This document shows positions 43,878 to 53,673 of a stretch of 64,000 bases of DNA, one piece after another. The notes below the pieces were generated by a model. The model was not told the origin of the DNA. It did not search any database and saw only the letters and a list, made by a program, of their open reading frames with translations. The position numbers and the translations under genes were made by a program. Numbering within the stretch: the first letter of the stretch is position 1; each line of letters begins with the position of its first letter. Origin of the DNA: Streptomyces fumanus (GTDB lineage: Bacteria; Actinomycetota; Actinomycetes; Streptomycetales; Streptomycetaceae); NCBI RefSeq assembly GCF_014655295.1, contig NZ_BNBI01000006.1, positions 372,001 to 436,000 of the forward strand. The letters are read 5' to 3'.

Positions 43878-44900
43878 TCAGTCGGGTACCGCGGTGTTCA
43901 GTACCGCCTCCGGGACCCGGCGGCGCCTGCGGCGCTTGAGGAGGGCCCAGGGGCCGCGCGGGCCCGTCGGCGCCGCCGCCGCGACCTCCGTACCGGCCTC
44001 CGAGGCGGCCTCGGCCGCCGCCCGGGCCACCGGCAGGAAGCCCTCGCGGCGGGAGGCGTCCGGACGCTCCTCGTCCGCCGGCCACAGGCCGAGCGCCGCG
44101 CACACCGTCGGCAGCAGGGCCATCGCCGCGGTGGCGTACCCCTCTACGGACGGGTGGTAGTTGTCCGGGCCGAACAGCTCCCGCGGATTCCGCGCGAACT
44201 CGGGGCCCAGCAGGTCGCCCAGCGACACCGTGCGCCCGCCCTGCTCCACCACCCCGATCGTCTGCGCCGCCGCCAACTGCCGGGAGACGTGCCGGGCCAG
44301 CCACCGCAGCGGCTGCCGCACCGGCTCGATCGTGCCCAGGTCGGGACAGGTGCCGACCACCACCTCCGCACCGGCCGCGCGCAGCTCCCGTACCGCGCTC
44401 GCCAGATGGCTCACCGAACGGGCGGGCGGCATCCGGTGGGTGACGTCATTGGCGCCGATCATGATCACGCAGATGTCCGGCACCCGCGCCGGGTCCGCCA
44501 GCACCAGCGCCACCTGCCGGTCCAGGTCGTCCGACCGGGCCCCCGGCAGCGCGACCGACCGCAGGCGCACCGGCCGCTCGGCGACCGCCGCCAGCCCGGA
44601 CGCCAGCAGCGCGCCCGGCGTCTGCCCGGCCCGGTGCACCCCCTGGCCGGCCGCCGTGGAGTCGCCCAGCATCACCAGCTTCAGCGGCGGCTCACCGGCC
44701 GTGGGCAGGGTGCCGCCGTACAGTCCCTCCGCGTTCGGCACCCGGCCGGGTGTGCCGACGCCCACCCGGCGCCGGGCCAACTGCACCTCCGCCAGCAGCA
44801 GACCGACCGCCGCCGCCCCGGCCAGCCCGATGCCGCCGCCGCCGTAAGCCGCGCCGGCCGCGATCCGCCGGGCCACCCTCGCCCTCGACATGCTCGTCAT
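43878..44900 (-). CDS. Secreted/membrane SGNH hydrolase (GDSL-type)
   Basis: 340 aa. N-terminal membrane helix/signal (~10-40), then an SGNH domain: block I MLGDSTAAG (Ser ~81), block III IGANDVTH, block V DNYHPSVEG with the catalytic Asp and His. The C-terminal tail is Ala/Arg-rich. Probably an extracytoplasmic esterase or lipase. AAGGAGG lies 12 nt before the ATG at 44900; the longer GTG version at 44936 reads through that box and is less likely. Confidence 0.88.
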   Translation of the reverse strand: MTSMSRARVARRIAAGAAYGGGGIGLAGAAAVGLLLAEVQLARRRVGVGTPGRVPNAEGLYGGTLPTAGEPPLKLVMLGDSTAAGQGVHRAGQTPGALLASGLAAVAERPVRLRSVALPGARSDDLDRQVALVLADPARVPDICVIMIGANDVTHRMPPARSVSHLASAVRELRAAGAEVVVGTCPDLGTIEPVRQPLRWLARHVSRQLAAAQTIGVVEQGGRTVSLGDLLGPEFARNPRELFGPDNYHPSVEGYATAAMALLPTVCAALGLWPADEERPDASRREGFLPVARAAAEAASEAGTEVAAAAPTGPRGPWALLKRRRRRRVPEAVLNTAVPD

Positions 44901-45073
44901 GCGTCGCCGCCACCTCCTTGCGAGCCGTACACCCACTGCTTGCCCCGTACGGACCGTCGCCCAATCTCCACGGACAGTGAACGACCGTCACGGGCCCACA
45001 CCGGCCGCGGCAGGCCATAGGCTGGCCGGCACAACCATCACGACCACATCTTTTGCGGCATCCGGAGACAACG

Positions 45074-46462
<1,389 letters not shown>

Positions 46463-46620
46463 CGGCGGCGGGACGGGGGTTGACGGGGAGCGGGGCCCGC
46501 GACGGGGGGCGGGAGCCCTGACGGGGAGCCGACGGGGGCGGGGGCCGCGACGCCGCGACGGGGGGGGCCGGGAGCCGTGACGGGGCTGGCAGCCGGGGCG
46601 GGCCGGACACGCCGCGGCGA
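46463..46620. repeat. GACGGGG-type degenerate repeats
   Basis: At least seven copies of GACGGGG or close variants, alternating with GGGAGCC blocks, in the 3' flank of cbs. Same strand G-rich; could form secondary structure or mark repeat expansion. Confidence 0.75.
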
Positions 46621-46977
46621 ACGCCGGGTGAACCGCCGGTGACCTCGGCGAACGTGCGGTGGACCGCGGGTTGTCGAGGATTCGCGAACTGGTACGAGCG
46701 TGTCACGTGTACGCAGCACACGCTTAACACGGGTACGGCACCTTAGGGGTTGTCGGCAGGGCGGGAGCGGCTCCCCGCCCCGGCCGGCACCGAACGGCGC
46801 CAAGGACCTTCCGGAGCGGCTCCCGGACCTCCATGGACGCCACGGACGCGCGGCCCGGTCCCTGACCCGGCCCCGTGTCCCTCGCGGGGACCGCCGTCGT
46901 CCCGCCCCCCGGCAACGGGGGTGCGGCGGTCCCCGCGCATTATTGCGTTCCGCGCCGGAGGCGGGGGCCTCGCCGGC
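46621..46977. other. Intergenic region, no gene seen
   Basis: About 360 bp. A lower-GC patch holding CACGTGTACGCAGCACACGC (46704-46723) could carry a promoter, but no downstream start codon with convincing coding sense follows. A small RNA cannot be excluded. Confidence 0.4.
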
Positions 46978-47406
46978 TCAGTCCTTCCAGTCGTCGTCCC
47001 GGCCGCCGCGGCGCCGGGCCGAGGGCCCCCAGGCGCGGGCCGCCTGCACGACGTTGACCCCGACGATGCCCGCCCAGGCCACCAGCAGCCCCGACAGGTC
47101 GGCGACCCCGCCCCCGATCGCGGACAGCGGCACCGCGAGCACCAGCGTCACGATCCCGAAGCCGAACCGCTCGCCCCAGGTGTCCGTGGGCTGCGGCGAC
47201 CGCGAGTCCCGGGCCACCGTCATCTGCTGCTCCGCGAACTGCCGGCGCACCCGGCGCTCCACCGCGCCGTCGAGGCGTTGATCGACCTTCTCCAGGAACG
47301 AGTCGACCAGCGCGGACTCGTACTCCTCGCCCAGTTCCTTGCGGGCCTGCAGGGTGGCGTCGAGTTCTTTCCTCAGATCGGCGTCCCGTGCGTCCATTCC
47401 CGTCAT
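46978..47406 (-). CDS. Small membrane protein with coiled-coil region
   Basis: 142 aa. Soluble helical N-terminus (RKELDATLQARKELGEEYESALVDSF..., residues ~10-65) then two hydrophobic helices (~78-97 and 102-118) and an Arg-rich C-terminus. The leaderless promoter (TACCGT, 7 nt, ATG at 47406) sets the start. Related uncharacterised membrane proteins are common in actinobacteria; no function assigned. Confidence 0.78.
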   Translation of the reverse strand: MTGMDARDADLRKELDATLQARKELGEEYESALVDSFLEKVDQRLDGAVERRVRRQFAEQQMTVARDSRSPQPTDTWGERFGFGIVTLVLAVPLSAIGGGVADLSGLLVAWAGIVGVNVVQAARAWGPSARRRGGRDDDWKD

Positions 47407-47420
47407 GTCAGCCACGGTAC
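47406..47420 (-). promoter_or_regulatory. Leaderless promoter of the small membrane protein
   Basis: On the minus strand, TACCGT (47419-47414), 7-nt spacer, ATG at 47406, no ribosome-binding site. Confidence 0.6.
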
Positions 47421-47481
47421 GGACCCGGGCCGGTTTCCGGCACTGGGGACAGCCCCCGGATCCGGGCGGAGGAGAACCCGG

Positions 47482-47515
47482 CGCTGTATAACGGTATGCA
47501 GAATTCAGGGACCGT
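47482..47515 (+). promoter_or_regulatory. Promoter/operator region of RpiR-type regulator
   Basis: CTGTATAACGGTATGCAG (47484-47501) is an imperfect dyad (6 of 8 pairs) overlapping a TATAAC -10-like core; AATTCAGGGACCGTGAATA follows with ATTCA/TGAAT arms. The GTGAATA half also occurs in the hutU operator. Confidence 0.45.
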
Positions 47516-47551
47516 GAATAGGTCGCGGAGCGGGTCGAGGGGGAGCACGTC

Positions 47552-48397
47552 ATGAACGGGACCGAGAGCCCGGCCGCGAAGCTGCAGGCGCTGTTCGAGG
47601 GGCACCGGCTGACGCCCACCCAGCGGCGGATCGCGCACAGCATGGTCCGGCGCGCCGCCGACGTGCCGTTCCTGTCCAGCGTGGAACTGGCCGAACTGGC
47701 CGGGGTCAGCCAGCCGTCCGTGACCCGCTTCGCCGTCGCCCTCGGCTTCGACGGCTACCCGGCGCTCCGCCGCCATCTGCGCGAGGTCGCGCCCGCCGCC
47801 GGGCCGGCCGTGGACGCCGGGGCGCCCAACGAGTACCAGCAGGCGGTCGAGGCCGAGATCGAGAACCTGCGCCACCTCGCCGAGGCGCTCGCCGACCCCG
47901 AGCCGGTCCTGGCGGCGGGCCGGGTGCTCGCCGGGAGCCGGCCGCTGCCCGTCCTCGGACTGCGGGCCGCCGCCGCCCAGGCCCACGGGTTCGCCTACTT
48001 CGCCGCCAAGGTCCACCCGGACGTACGGCTGCTGAACGAGGGCGGCAGCATGCTCCACGACCGCATCGACGCCGCCGCGCGGGCCGGCGCGAACGCCCTG
48101 CTCTGCTTCGCGCTGCCCCGGCACCCCCGGGAGGCCGTCGACGCCCTCGTGCACGCCAAGGAGTCCGGGCTGACCGTGGTCACCGTCGCCGACTCCGCCT
48201 TCGCGCCGGTCGCCAAGGTGTCCGACCTGCTGCTGCCCGCCGCCGTCGGCACCGGGCTCGCCTTCGACACGGCGTGCGCGCCGATGCTGCTCGGCCGGGT
48301 GCTGCTGGAGGCGATGTGCGACGACCTGCCGGACGCCCAGGCTCGGCTGGAGGAGTTCGACACGCGGGCCGCCGCGCGGGGCCTCTTCGTGGAGTGA
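47552..48397 (+). CDS. MurR/RpiR-family transcriptional regulator
   Basis: 281 aa. N-terminal winged-HTH of the RpiR type (LTPTQRRIAHSMVRRAAD ... VELAELAGVSQPSVTRFAVALGFDGYPAL, ~20-75) and a C-terminal SIS sugar-phosphate-binding domain (~120-270). Such regulators sense a phosphosugar or other small effector. GGGGGAG precedes the ATG. It lies 2.4 kb from the hut operon on the same strand and shares an operator half-site with hutU, so it is a plausible hut regulator. Confidence 0.88.
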   Translation: MNGTESPAAKLQALFEGHRLTPTQRRIAHSMVRRAADVPFLSSVELAELAGVSQPSVTRFAVALGFDGYPALRRHLREVAPAAGPAVDAGAPNEYQQAVEAEIENLRHLAEALADPEPVLAAGRVLAGSRPLPVLGLRAAAAQAHGFAYFAAKVHPDVRLLNEGGSMLHDRIDAAARAGANALLCFALPRHPREAVDALVHAKESGLTVVTVADSAFAPVAKVSDLLLPAAVGTGLAFDTACAPMLLGRVLLEAMCDDLPDAQARLEEFDTRAAARGLFVE

Positions 48398-48512
48398 ACG
48401 CGCCTGCGCGGCGGCCCTCGGCCGTTCTCATCCTCGTCTCACCTTCTGCCGCTAATCTGCCGCCTCTGACACACCCTTCGGACGCTTCGCAGGACTGGAC
48501 GGGAGGCTGGAC

Positions 48513-49097
48513 GTGGCACGCGGAGGACTGGGGCTGGCTCGGGTGGCCGTCGTCGTACGGGCGGGTGCGGCCCCTCTGTGGTGGCTGGGCGTGATCGCGG
48601 CGGGCATCGGCGTACTGGTGCCGGGACTGACCGGGCGGCGGATCGGCGTACTGGCCGGTGCGGCGCTGTTCCTGATCGCGGGGGCCGTCGTGGCGTGCGC
48701 GCGCCGCCGCCGGTACGACGCGCTGTCCCGCGCGGCGGCCCGGGCCGGCCGGCACGACGTGCTCCAGGACCGCGCGGTCACCGCCCGCAACTGGCGCCGC
48801 GGGCACCGCTGGTGGCTGCTCCTCGCCTTCCTCGCCGCCGTCGGCAGCGCCGTCGCGGTCCCCGCGGCCGGGGGCCTGCTGCTGGCGGGCTGCGGGGTCG
48901 GCCTGTGGGTCAAGGCCGCCTGGATCGGCCGCCGCGAACGCGCCCTGGACGCCCTGCTGTGGGTACGCGTCGACTGGCTCACCCCCTCCGCCGGCCGCCC
49001 CACCGGCAAGAAGGTCAAGGGCTACCGCACGACCGGCGTAGCAGCGGGCGACGCGGCCCCCGGCGGCACGCGGCGCAGGACCCCGGCCCTGGTGTAA
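48513..49097 (+). CDS. Small multi-pass membrane protein
   Basis: 194 aa, GTG start with GGGAGG 6 nt before. Four hydrophobic segments (~20-35, 44-61, 99-116, 119-131) separated by Arg-rich loops; C-terminal tail TGKKVKGYRTT basic. No recognised family. Confidence 0.75.
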   Translation: MARGGLGLARVAVVVRAGAAPLWWLGVIAAGIGVLVPGLTGRRIGVLAGAALFLIAGAVVACARRRRYDALSRAAARAGRHDVLQDRAVTARNWRRGHRWWLLLAFLAAVGSAVAVPAAGGLLLAGCGVGLWVKAAWIGRRERALDALLWVRVDWLTPSAGRPTGKKVKGYRTTGVAAGDAAPGGTRRRTPALV

Positions 49098-49120
49098 CAC
49101 CGGGCCAGAGACCCGCCCAC

Positions 49121-49228
49121 GAGGGGCACGGGGAACCGCGCAACGAACCACGACGCACCCGCACCGACACGACGACGGGCAGGCCCACTAGGGGCGCGGG
49201 GAACTGCGCGACCGGCCACGACGTGCCC
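49121..49228. repeat. Two copies of a Streptomyces intergenic repeat
   Basis: Forty-nt units at 49121-49160 and 49189-49228 share AGGGGCRCGGGGAAC and a downstream CCACGACG. The consensus AGGGGCGCGGGGAACTGCGC is widespread in Streptomyces 3' flanks, probably an RNA structure of unknown role. Confidence 0.7.
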
Positions 49229-49240
49229 GCGCGGGGTCGA

Positions 49241-50614
49241 TTACCGGTCTCCCCGCGCCCCGGCCGCCGTCAGCGCGTCCGCGTACGCCCCGCCCGCCTC
49301 CCGCACGATCTCCTCCACCGGCTGCGCCTCCCGCACCGTCACGAACCGCACCCCGTCCCCCTCCGTCACGAACCCGAACACCCCAGGGCGCGTCAGCGAG
49401 TTGTAGCCGTAGTGCTGCGCGAAGTAGTACGCGCCCGTGTCCGGCACCGCCACCACGTCCCCCTGCTCCAGCGGCGGCAGTTCCCGGCCCGCCGCCAGCA
49501 GGTCGCCCGCGAAGCACGCCGGCCCGGCCACGTCCTGCGCCACCGCCGGCCCCTCCTTCGGCCGGCCCTTCGCGTCGTACGCGAGCACCCGCAGCGGCCA
49601 CGCCTCGGGCGCGTACACCGTCCGCGTCGCGACCTGGACGCCCGCGTGCGTCACCGCCACCCGCCGCCCGCCCGCGCTCTTGGCGTACTCCACGCGCGCC
49701 ACCAGCGTCCCGTGCCGGGCCAGCAGGGACCGCCCGAACTCGGTCACCAGGCCGTACGCCCCGCCGAACAGCCCCGGCACCGCCTCCCGCAGCACCCGCA
49801 CGTACTCCCCGTACGTCGGCGTCGTCACGTCCGAGGCGAAGTTCACCGGGAGGCCGCCGCCGATGTCGAGGGTGTCGATCTGCCGCCGCCCGGCCCGCGC
49901 GTTGATCTCCTCGGCCAGCGCGTACGTCTCCGCCACGCCCCGGGCCAGCAGCGGCAGCGGGATGCCCTGCGACCCGGTGTGGGCGTGCAGCCGGGTCAGC
50001 CAGGGCCGGTCCAGGAAGGCCCGCACCACCCACTCCCGCGCCCCCTCGTCCCGCAGCGCCACCCCGAACTTCGAGGTCGCCGTCGCCGTCGACATCGCCT
50101 CGATGGAGCCGCCGCCGATCTGCGGGTTCACCCGGAGGCCGAGCGGCGCGCCGGAGGGCGCCTCGGCCAGCAGCGCGTCCAGGCGGGCCAGCTCCTGCGG
50201 ATTGTCCGCGTTGACGGCGATGCCCAGGGCCAGCGCCTCGCGCAGTTCGGCCACCGTCTTGGCGGGGGAGTCCAGGATCGTCCGCTCCGGCGGCACGCCC
50301 GCCGCCCGGGCCAGCGCCAGTTCCCCGGGGCTCGCCACCTCCGCGCCGAGCCCCTCCTCGGCCAGCAGCCGCACCACCGGCACCAGCGGCGTCGCCTTCA
50401 CCGCGAACGCGTGCAGCACCGGCGTCCCCGGCGCCACCGCCTCCTCGAACGCCGCCCGCAGCGCCGCCGCCGACTCCCGGATGCCCCGCACGTCCAGCAG
50501 TCCCGCCAAGGGCGTGCCGGGGCCGAGCAGCCCCTGCTCCACGGCGGCCCGCACCGCCCGGTCCCGCCGCGCCACCCGCTCCGCGTCGCCGCCGGTCATG
50601 TCCGCGCCGCTCAT
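49241..50614 (-). CDS. Type III PLP decarboxylase (DAP/Orn/Arg family)
   Basis: 457 aa. PLP lysine in FAVKATPL (Lys ~73), HTGSQG (phosphate/His loop), and the GDVVAVPDTGAYYFAQHY region of the alanine-racemase-fold decarboxylases. GGAGG lies 4 nt before the ATG at 50614; the ATG at 50653 is in frame but has no box. The substrate (diaminopimelate, ornithine, arginine or another amino acid) cannot be read from sequence. It is divergent from the hut operon, so the two may share regulation. Confidence 0.88.
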   Translation of the reverse strand: MSGADMTGGDAERVARRDRAVRAAVEQGLLGPGTPLAGLLDVRGIRESAAALRAAFEEAVAPGTPVLHAFAVKATPLVPVVRLLAEEGLGAEVASPGELALARAAGVPPERTILDSPAKTVAELREALALGIAVNADNPQELARLDALLAEAPSGAPLGLRVNPQIGGGSIEAMSTATATSKFGVALRDEGAREWVVRAFLDRPWLTRLHAHTGSQGIPLPLLARGVAETYALAEEINARAGRRQIDTLDIGGGLPVNFASDVTTPTYGEYVRVLREAVPGLFGGAYGLVTEFGRSLLARHGTLVARVEYAKSAGGRRVAVTHAGVQVATRTVYAPEAWPLRVLAYDAKGRPKEGPAVAQDVAGPACFAGDLLAAGRELPPLEQGDVVAVPDTGAYYFAQHYGYNSLTRPGVFGFVTEGDGVRFVTVREAQPVEEIVREAGGAYADALTAAGARGDR

Positions 50615-50703
50615 CCCCGCCTCCGTTCCGTCGATGTCCGCACCCATGCCCATGCCCCCCAGCCAAACACCCGCACCGCGCCCCCGGTCGGCCCCGGACC
50701 GTA

Positions 50704-50739
50704 TTGACTAGCTCTATTCACAAGGCCAGGATGTGAATA
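50704..50739 (+). promoter_or_regulatory. hutU promoter with overlapping operator
   Basis: -35 TTGACT (50704-50709), 17-bp spacer, -10 CAGGAT (50727-50732). A perfect TATTCACA-N9-TGTGAATA inverted repeat (50715-50739) covers the spacer and -10, the layout of a repressor operator. Confidence 0.7.
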
Positions 50740-50782
50740 ACGGCAACAACAACGCGCTGGAGCGAGCCACAGGAGGCATCCC

Positions 50783-52453
50783 ATGTCCGTGTCCGGACCC
50801 CGTCCCGTCCGAGCACCGCGCGGCACGGAACGCAGCGCCCTCGGCTGGCAGCAGGAGGCCGCCCTGCGGATGCTCCAGAACAACCTCGACCCGGAGGTCG
50901 CCGAACACCCCGACAAGCTCGTCGTCTACGGCGGCACGGGCAAGGCCGCCCGCGACTGGCGCTCCTTCGACGCCATGGTCCGCACCCTGCGCACCCTGAA
51001 GCAGGACGAGACGATGCTGGTCCAGTCCGGCCGCCCGGTCGGGGTGATGCGGACCCACGAGTGGGCCCCGCGCGTGCTCATCGCCAACTCCCACCTCGTC
51101 GGCGACTGGGCGAACTGGGAGGAGTTCCGCCGCCTGGAGGCGCTCGGCCTGACCATGTACGGGCAGATGACCGCCGGCTCCTGGATCTACATCGGCACCC
51201 AGGGCATCCTCCAGGGCACCTACGAGACCTTCGCCGCCGTCGCCGCGAAGAAGTTCGGCGGCACCCTCGCCGGGACCATCACCCTCACCGCCGGCCTCGG
51301 TGGCATGGGCGGCGCTCAGCCCCTCGCCGTCACCATGAACGACGGCGTCGCGATCTGCGTCGACTGCGACCCCCGCGCCATCGACCGCCGCATCGAGCAC
51401 CGCTACCTGGACGTGCGCGCCGACTCCCTCGACCACGCCCTGCGACTGGCCACCGAGGCCCGGGACGCCCGCCGCCCGCTCTCCATCGGCGTCCTCGGCA
51501 ACGCCGCCGACGTCGTCCCCGAGCTGCTCGCCCTGGGCGCCCCCGTCGACATCGTCACCGACCAGACCTCGGCCCACGACCCCCTGGCCTATCTGCCCGC
51601 CGGCCTCGCCTTCGAGGACATGGCCGAGGCCGCCGCCAAGGACCCGGCCGGCTTCACCGCCCGCGCCCGCGAGTCCATGGCCCGGCACGTCGAGGCCATG
51701 GTCGGCTTCCAGGACGCCGGCGCCGAGGTCTTCGACTACGGCAACTCCATCCGGGGCGAGGCCCAGCTCGCCGGGTACGACCGGGCGTTCGCCTTCCCCG
51801 GCTTCGTCCCCGCCTACATCCGCCCCCTGTTCTGCGAGGGCAAGGGCCCCTTCCGCTGGGCCGCCCTGTCCGGCGACCCCGCCGACATCGCCAGGACCGA
51901 CCAGGCCGTCCTCGACCTCTTCCCCGAGAACGAGTCCCTGGCCCGCTGGATCAGGATGGCCGGCGAACGCGTGCACTTCCAGGGCCTGCCCGCCCGCATC
52001 TGCTGGCTCGGCTACGGCGAACGGGACCGGGCCGGCGAGCGGTTCAACGACATGGTCGCCGCCGGGGAGCTGGCCGCGCCGGTCGTCATCGGCCGCGACC
52101 ACCTCGACTGCGGCTCGGTCGCCTCCCCGTACCGCGAGACCGAGGCGATGCGCGACGGCTCCGACGCCATCGCCGACTGGCCGCTGCTCAACGCCATGGT
52201 CAACGTGGCCTCCGGCGCCTCCTGGGTGTCGGTCCACCACGGCGGCGGCGTCGGCATGGGCCGCTCGATCCACGCCGGGCAGGTCACCGTCGCCGACGGC
52301 ACCCCGCTCGCCGGGGAGAAGATCCGCCGGGTGCTCACCAACGACCCCGGCATGGGTGTCATCCGTCACGTGGACGCCGGATACGACATCGCGGAGTCGG
52401 TGGCGGCCGAACGGAACGTGCGGGTGCCGATGCGCGAAGGTGACGAGCGGTGA
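50783..52453 (+). CDS. hutU: Urocanate hydratase
   Basis: 556 aa, the usual length. NAD-binding motif GLGGMGGAQP (~172) and YGQMTAGSWIYIGTQGILQGT are conserved. Hydrates urocanate to 4-imidazolone-5-propanoate. CAGGAGG precedes the ATG. First gene of a run whose next start overlaps the stop (GTGA). No hutH (histidine ammonia-lyase) is in the window, so it must lie elsewhere, as in S. coelicolor. Confidence 0.97.
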   Translation: MSVSGPRPVRAPRGTERSALGWQQEAALRMLQNNLDPEVAEHPDKLVVYGGTGKAARDWRSFDAMVRTLRTLKQDETMLVQSGRPVGVMRTHEWAPRVLIANSHLVGDWANWEEFRRLEALGLTMYGQMTAGSWIYIGTQGILQGTYETFAAVAAKKFGGTLAGTITLTAGLGGMGGAQPLAVTMNDGVAICVDCDPRAIDRRIEHRYLDVRADSLDHALRLATEARDARRPLSIGVLGNAADVVPELLALGAPVDIVTDQTSAHDPLAYLPAGLAFEDMAEAAAKDPAGFTARARESMARHVEAMVGFQDAGAEVFDYGNSIRGEAQLAGYDRAFAFPGFVPAYIRPLFCEGKGPFRWAALSGDPADIARTDQAVLDLFPENESLARWIRMAGERVHFQGLPARICWLGYGERDRAGERFNDMVAAGELAAPVVIGRDHLDCGSVASPYRETEAMRDGSDAIADWPLLNAMVNVASGASWVSVHHGGGVGMGRSIHAGQVTVADGTPLAGEKIRRVLTNDPGMGVIRHVDAGYDIAESVAAERNVRVPMREGDER

Positions 52454-53673
52454 GTTTCCACAGCATGTGGGCGGAGCTGCTGCCGATCGGCCGCCGCTCC
52501 GCCGCCGGCGGCTACCGGCGGTTCGCCTGGACCGGCGCCGACGCCGACTGCCGGGCCTGGTTCGAGCAGCAGGCCCGCTCCCGGGGCCTCGCCCACGAGG
52601 TGGACCGCAACGGCAACCAGTGGGCCTGGCTCGGCGACCCGGCCGCCGGGAACGCCGTGGTCACCGGCTCCCACCTGGACTCCGTACCCGACGGTGGCGC
52701 CTTCGACGGCCCGCTCGGCGTGGTCTCCGCCTTCGCCGCCCTGGACGAACTGCGCCACCGGGGAGCGCGGTTCACCCGGCCGGTCGGCATCGTCAACTTC
52801 GGTGACGAGGAGGGCGCCCGCTTCGGCCTCGCCTGCGTCGGCTCCCGGCTGACCGCCGGACAGCTCACCGCCGAGCAGGCCCACCGCCTCACCGACGGCG
52901 ACGGCGTCACCCTGCCGCGCGCCATGGCGGCCGCCGGGTACGACCCCGAGGCCATCGGAGCCGACCCGGAGCGGCTGGACCGCATCGGCGCCTTCGTGGA
53001 GCTCCACGTCGAGCAGGGCCGCGCCCTGGACCTGACCGGCGACCCGGTCGGCATCGCCTCCGCCATCTGGCCGCACGGCCGCTGGCGGTTCGACTTCCGC
53101 GGCGAGGCCAACCACGCCGGCACCACCCGCCTCGCCGACCGGCACGACCCGATGCTGCCGTACGCCGAGACCGTCCTCGCCGCCCGCCGGGAGGCCGAAC
53201 GCGCCGGTGCCGTGGCCACCTTCGGCAAGGTCGCCGTCGAACCGAACGGCGTCAACGCGGTGCCGTCCCTGGTCCGGGGCTGGCTCGACTCCCGGGCCGT
53301 CGACCAGCGGCGCCTGGACGCCGTGGTCACCGGCGTCGAGCGGGCCGCCCGCGCCCGCGCCGAGGCGCACGGCGTCGCCCTCGACGTGGCCCGCGAGTCC
53401 TTCACCCCCGTCGTCGAGTTCGACCACGCCCTGCGCGACGAACTCGCCCGCATCCTCGGCAAGGACCGGGACACCCCGCTGCGGGTGCCCGTCCTGGGCA
53501 CCGGCGCCGGACACGACGCCGGAATCCTCTCCGCACGCGTCCCGACCGCCATGCTGTTCGTGCGCAACCCCACCGGCGTCTCGCACTCCCCGGCCGAGTC
53601 CGCCACCGAGGACGACTGCGTGGCCGGGGTGCTCGCCCTCGCCGACGTACTGGAAGGACTCGCCTGCACGTGA
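52450..53673 (+). CDS. M20-family amidohydrolase (allantoate amidohydrolase-like)
   Basis: 407 aa metal-dependent amidase: the SHLDSVPDGGAFDGPLGV metal site, GDEEGARFGLACVGSR, and the HVEQG and TGAGHDAGILSA late His/Asp set of the hydantoinase/carbamoylase family. Database names would be allantoate amidohydrolase, but its place between hutU and hutF (4-bp overlaps on both sides) makes N-formylglutamate a likelier substrate (see findings). Coupled translation with both neighbours. Confidence 0.9.
   Translation: MSFHSMWAELLPIGRRSAAGGYRRFAWTGADADCRAWFEQQARSRGLAHEVDRNGNQWAWLGDPAAGNAVVTGSHLDSVPDGGAFDGPLGVVSAFAALDELRHRGARFTRPVGIVNFGDEEGARFGLACVGSRLTAGQLTAEQAHRLTDGDGVTLPRAMAAAGYDPEAIGADPERLDRIGAFVELHVEQGRALDLTGDPVGIASAIWPHGRWRFDFRGEANHAGTTRLADRHDPMLPYAETVLAARREAERAGAVATFGKVAVEPNGVNAVPSLVRGWLDSRAVDQRRLDAVVTGVERAARARAEAHGVALDVARESFTPVVEFDHALRDELARILGKDRDTPLRVPVLGTGAGHDAGILSARVPTAMLFVRNPTGVSHSPAESATEDDCVAGVLALADVLEGLACT

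Noticed and set aside
46704..46750. Possible promoter plus small gene in the cbs 3' region
   Set aside because: A lower-GC patch exists but no start codon with a ribosome-binding site leads into a coding-like frame.
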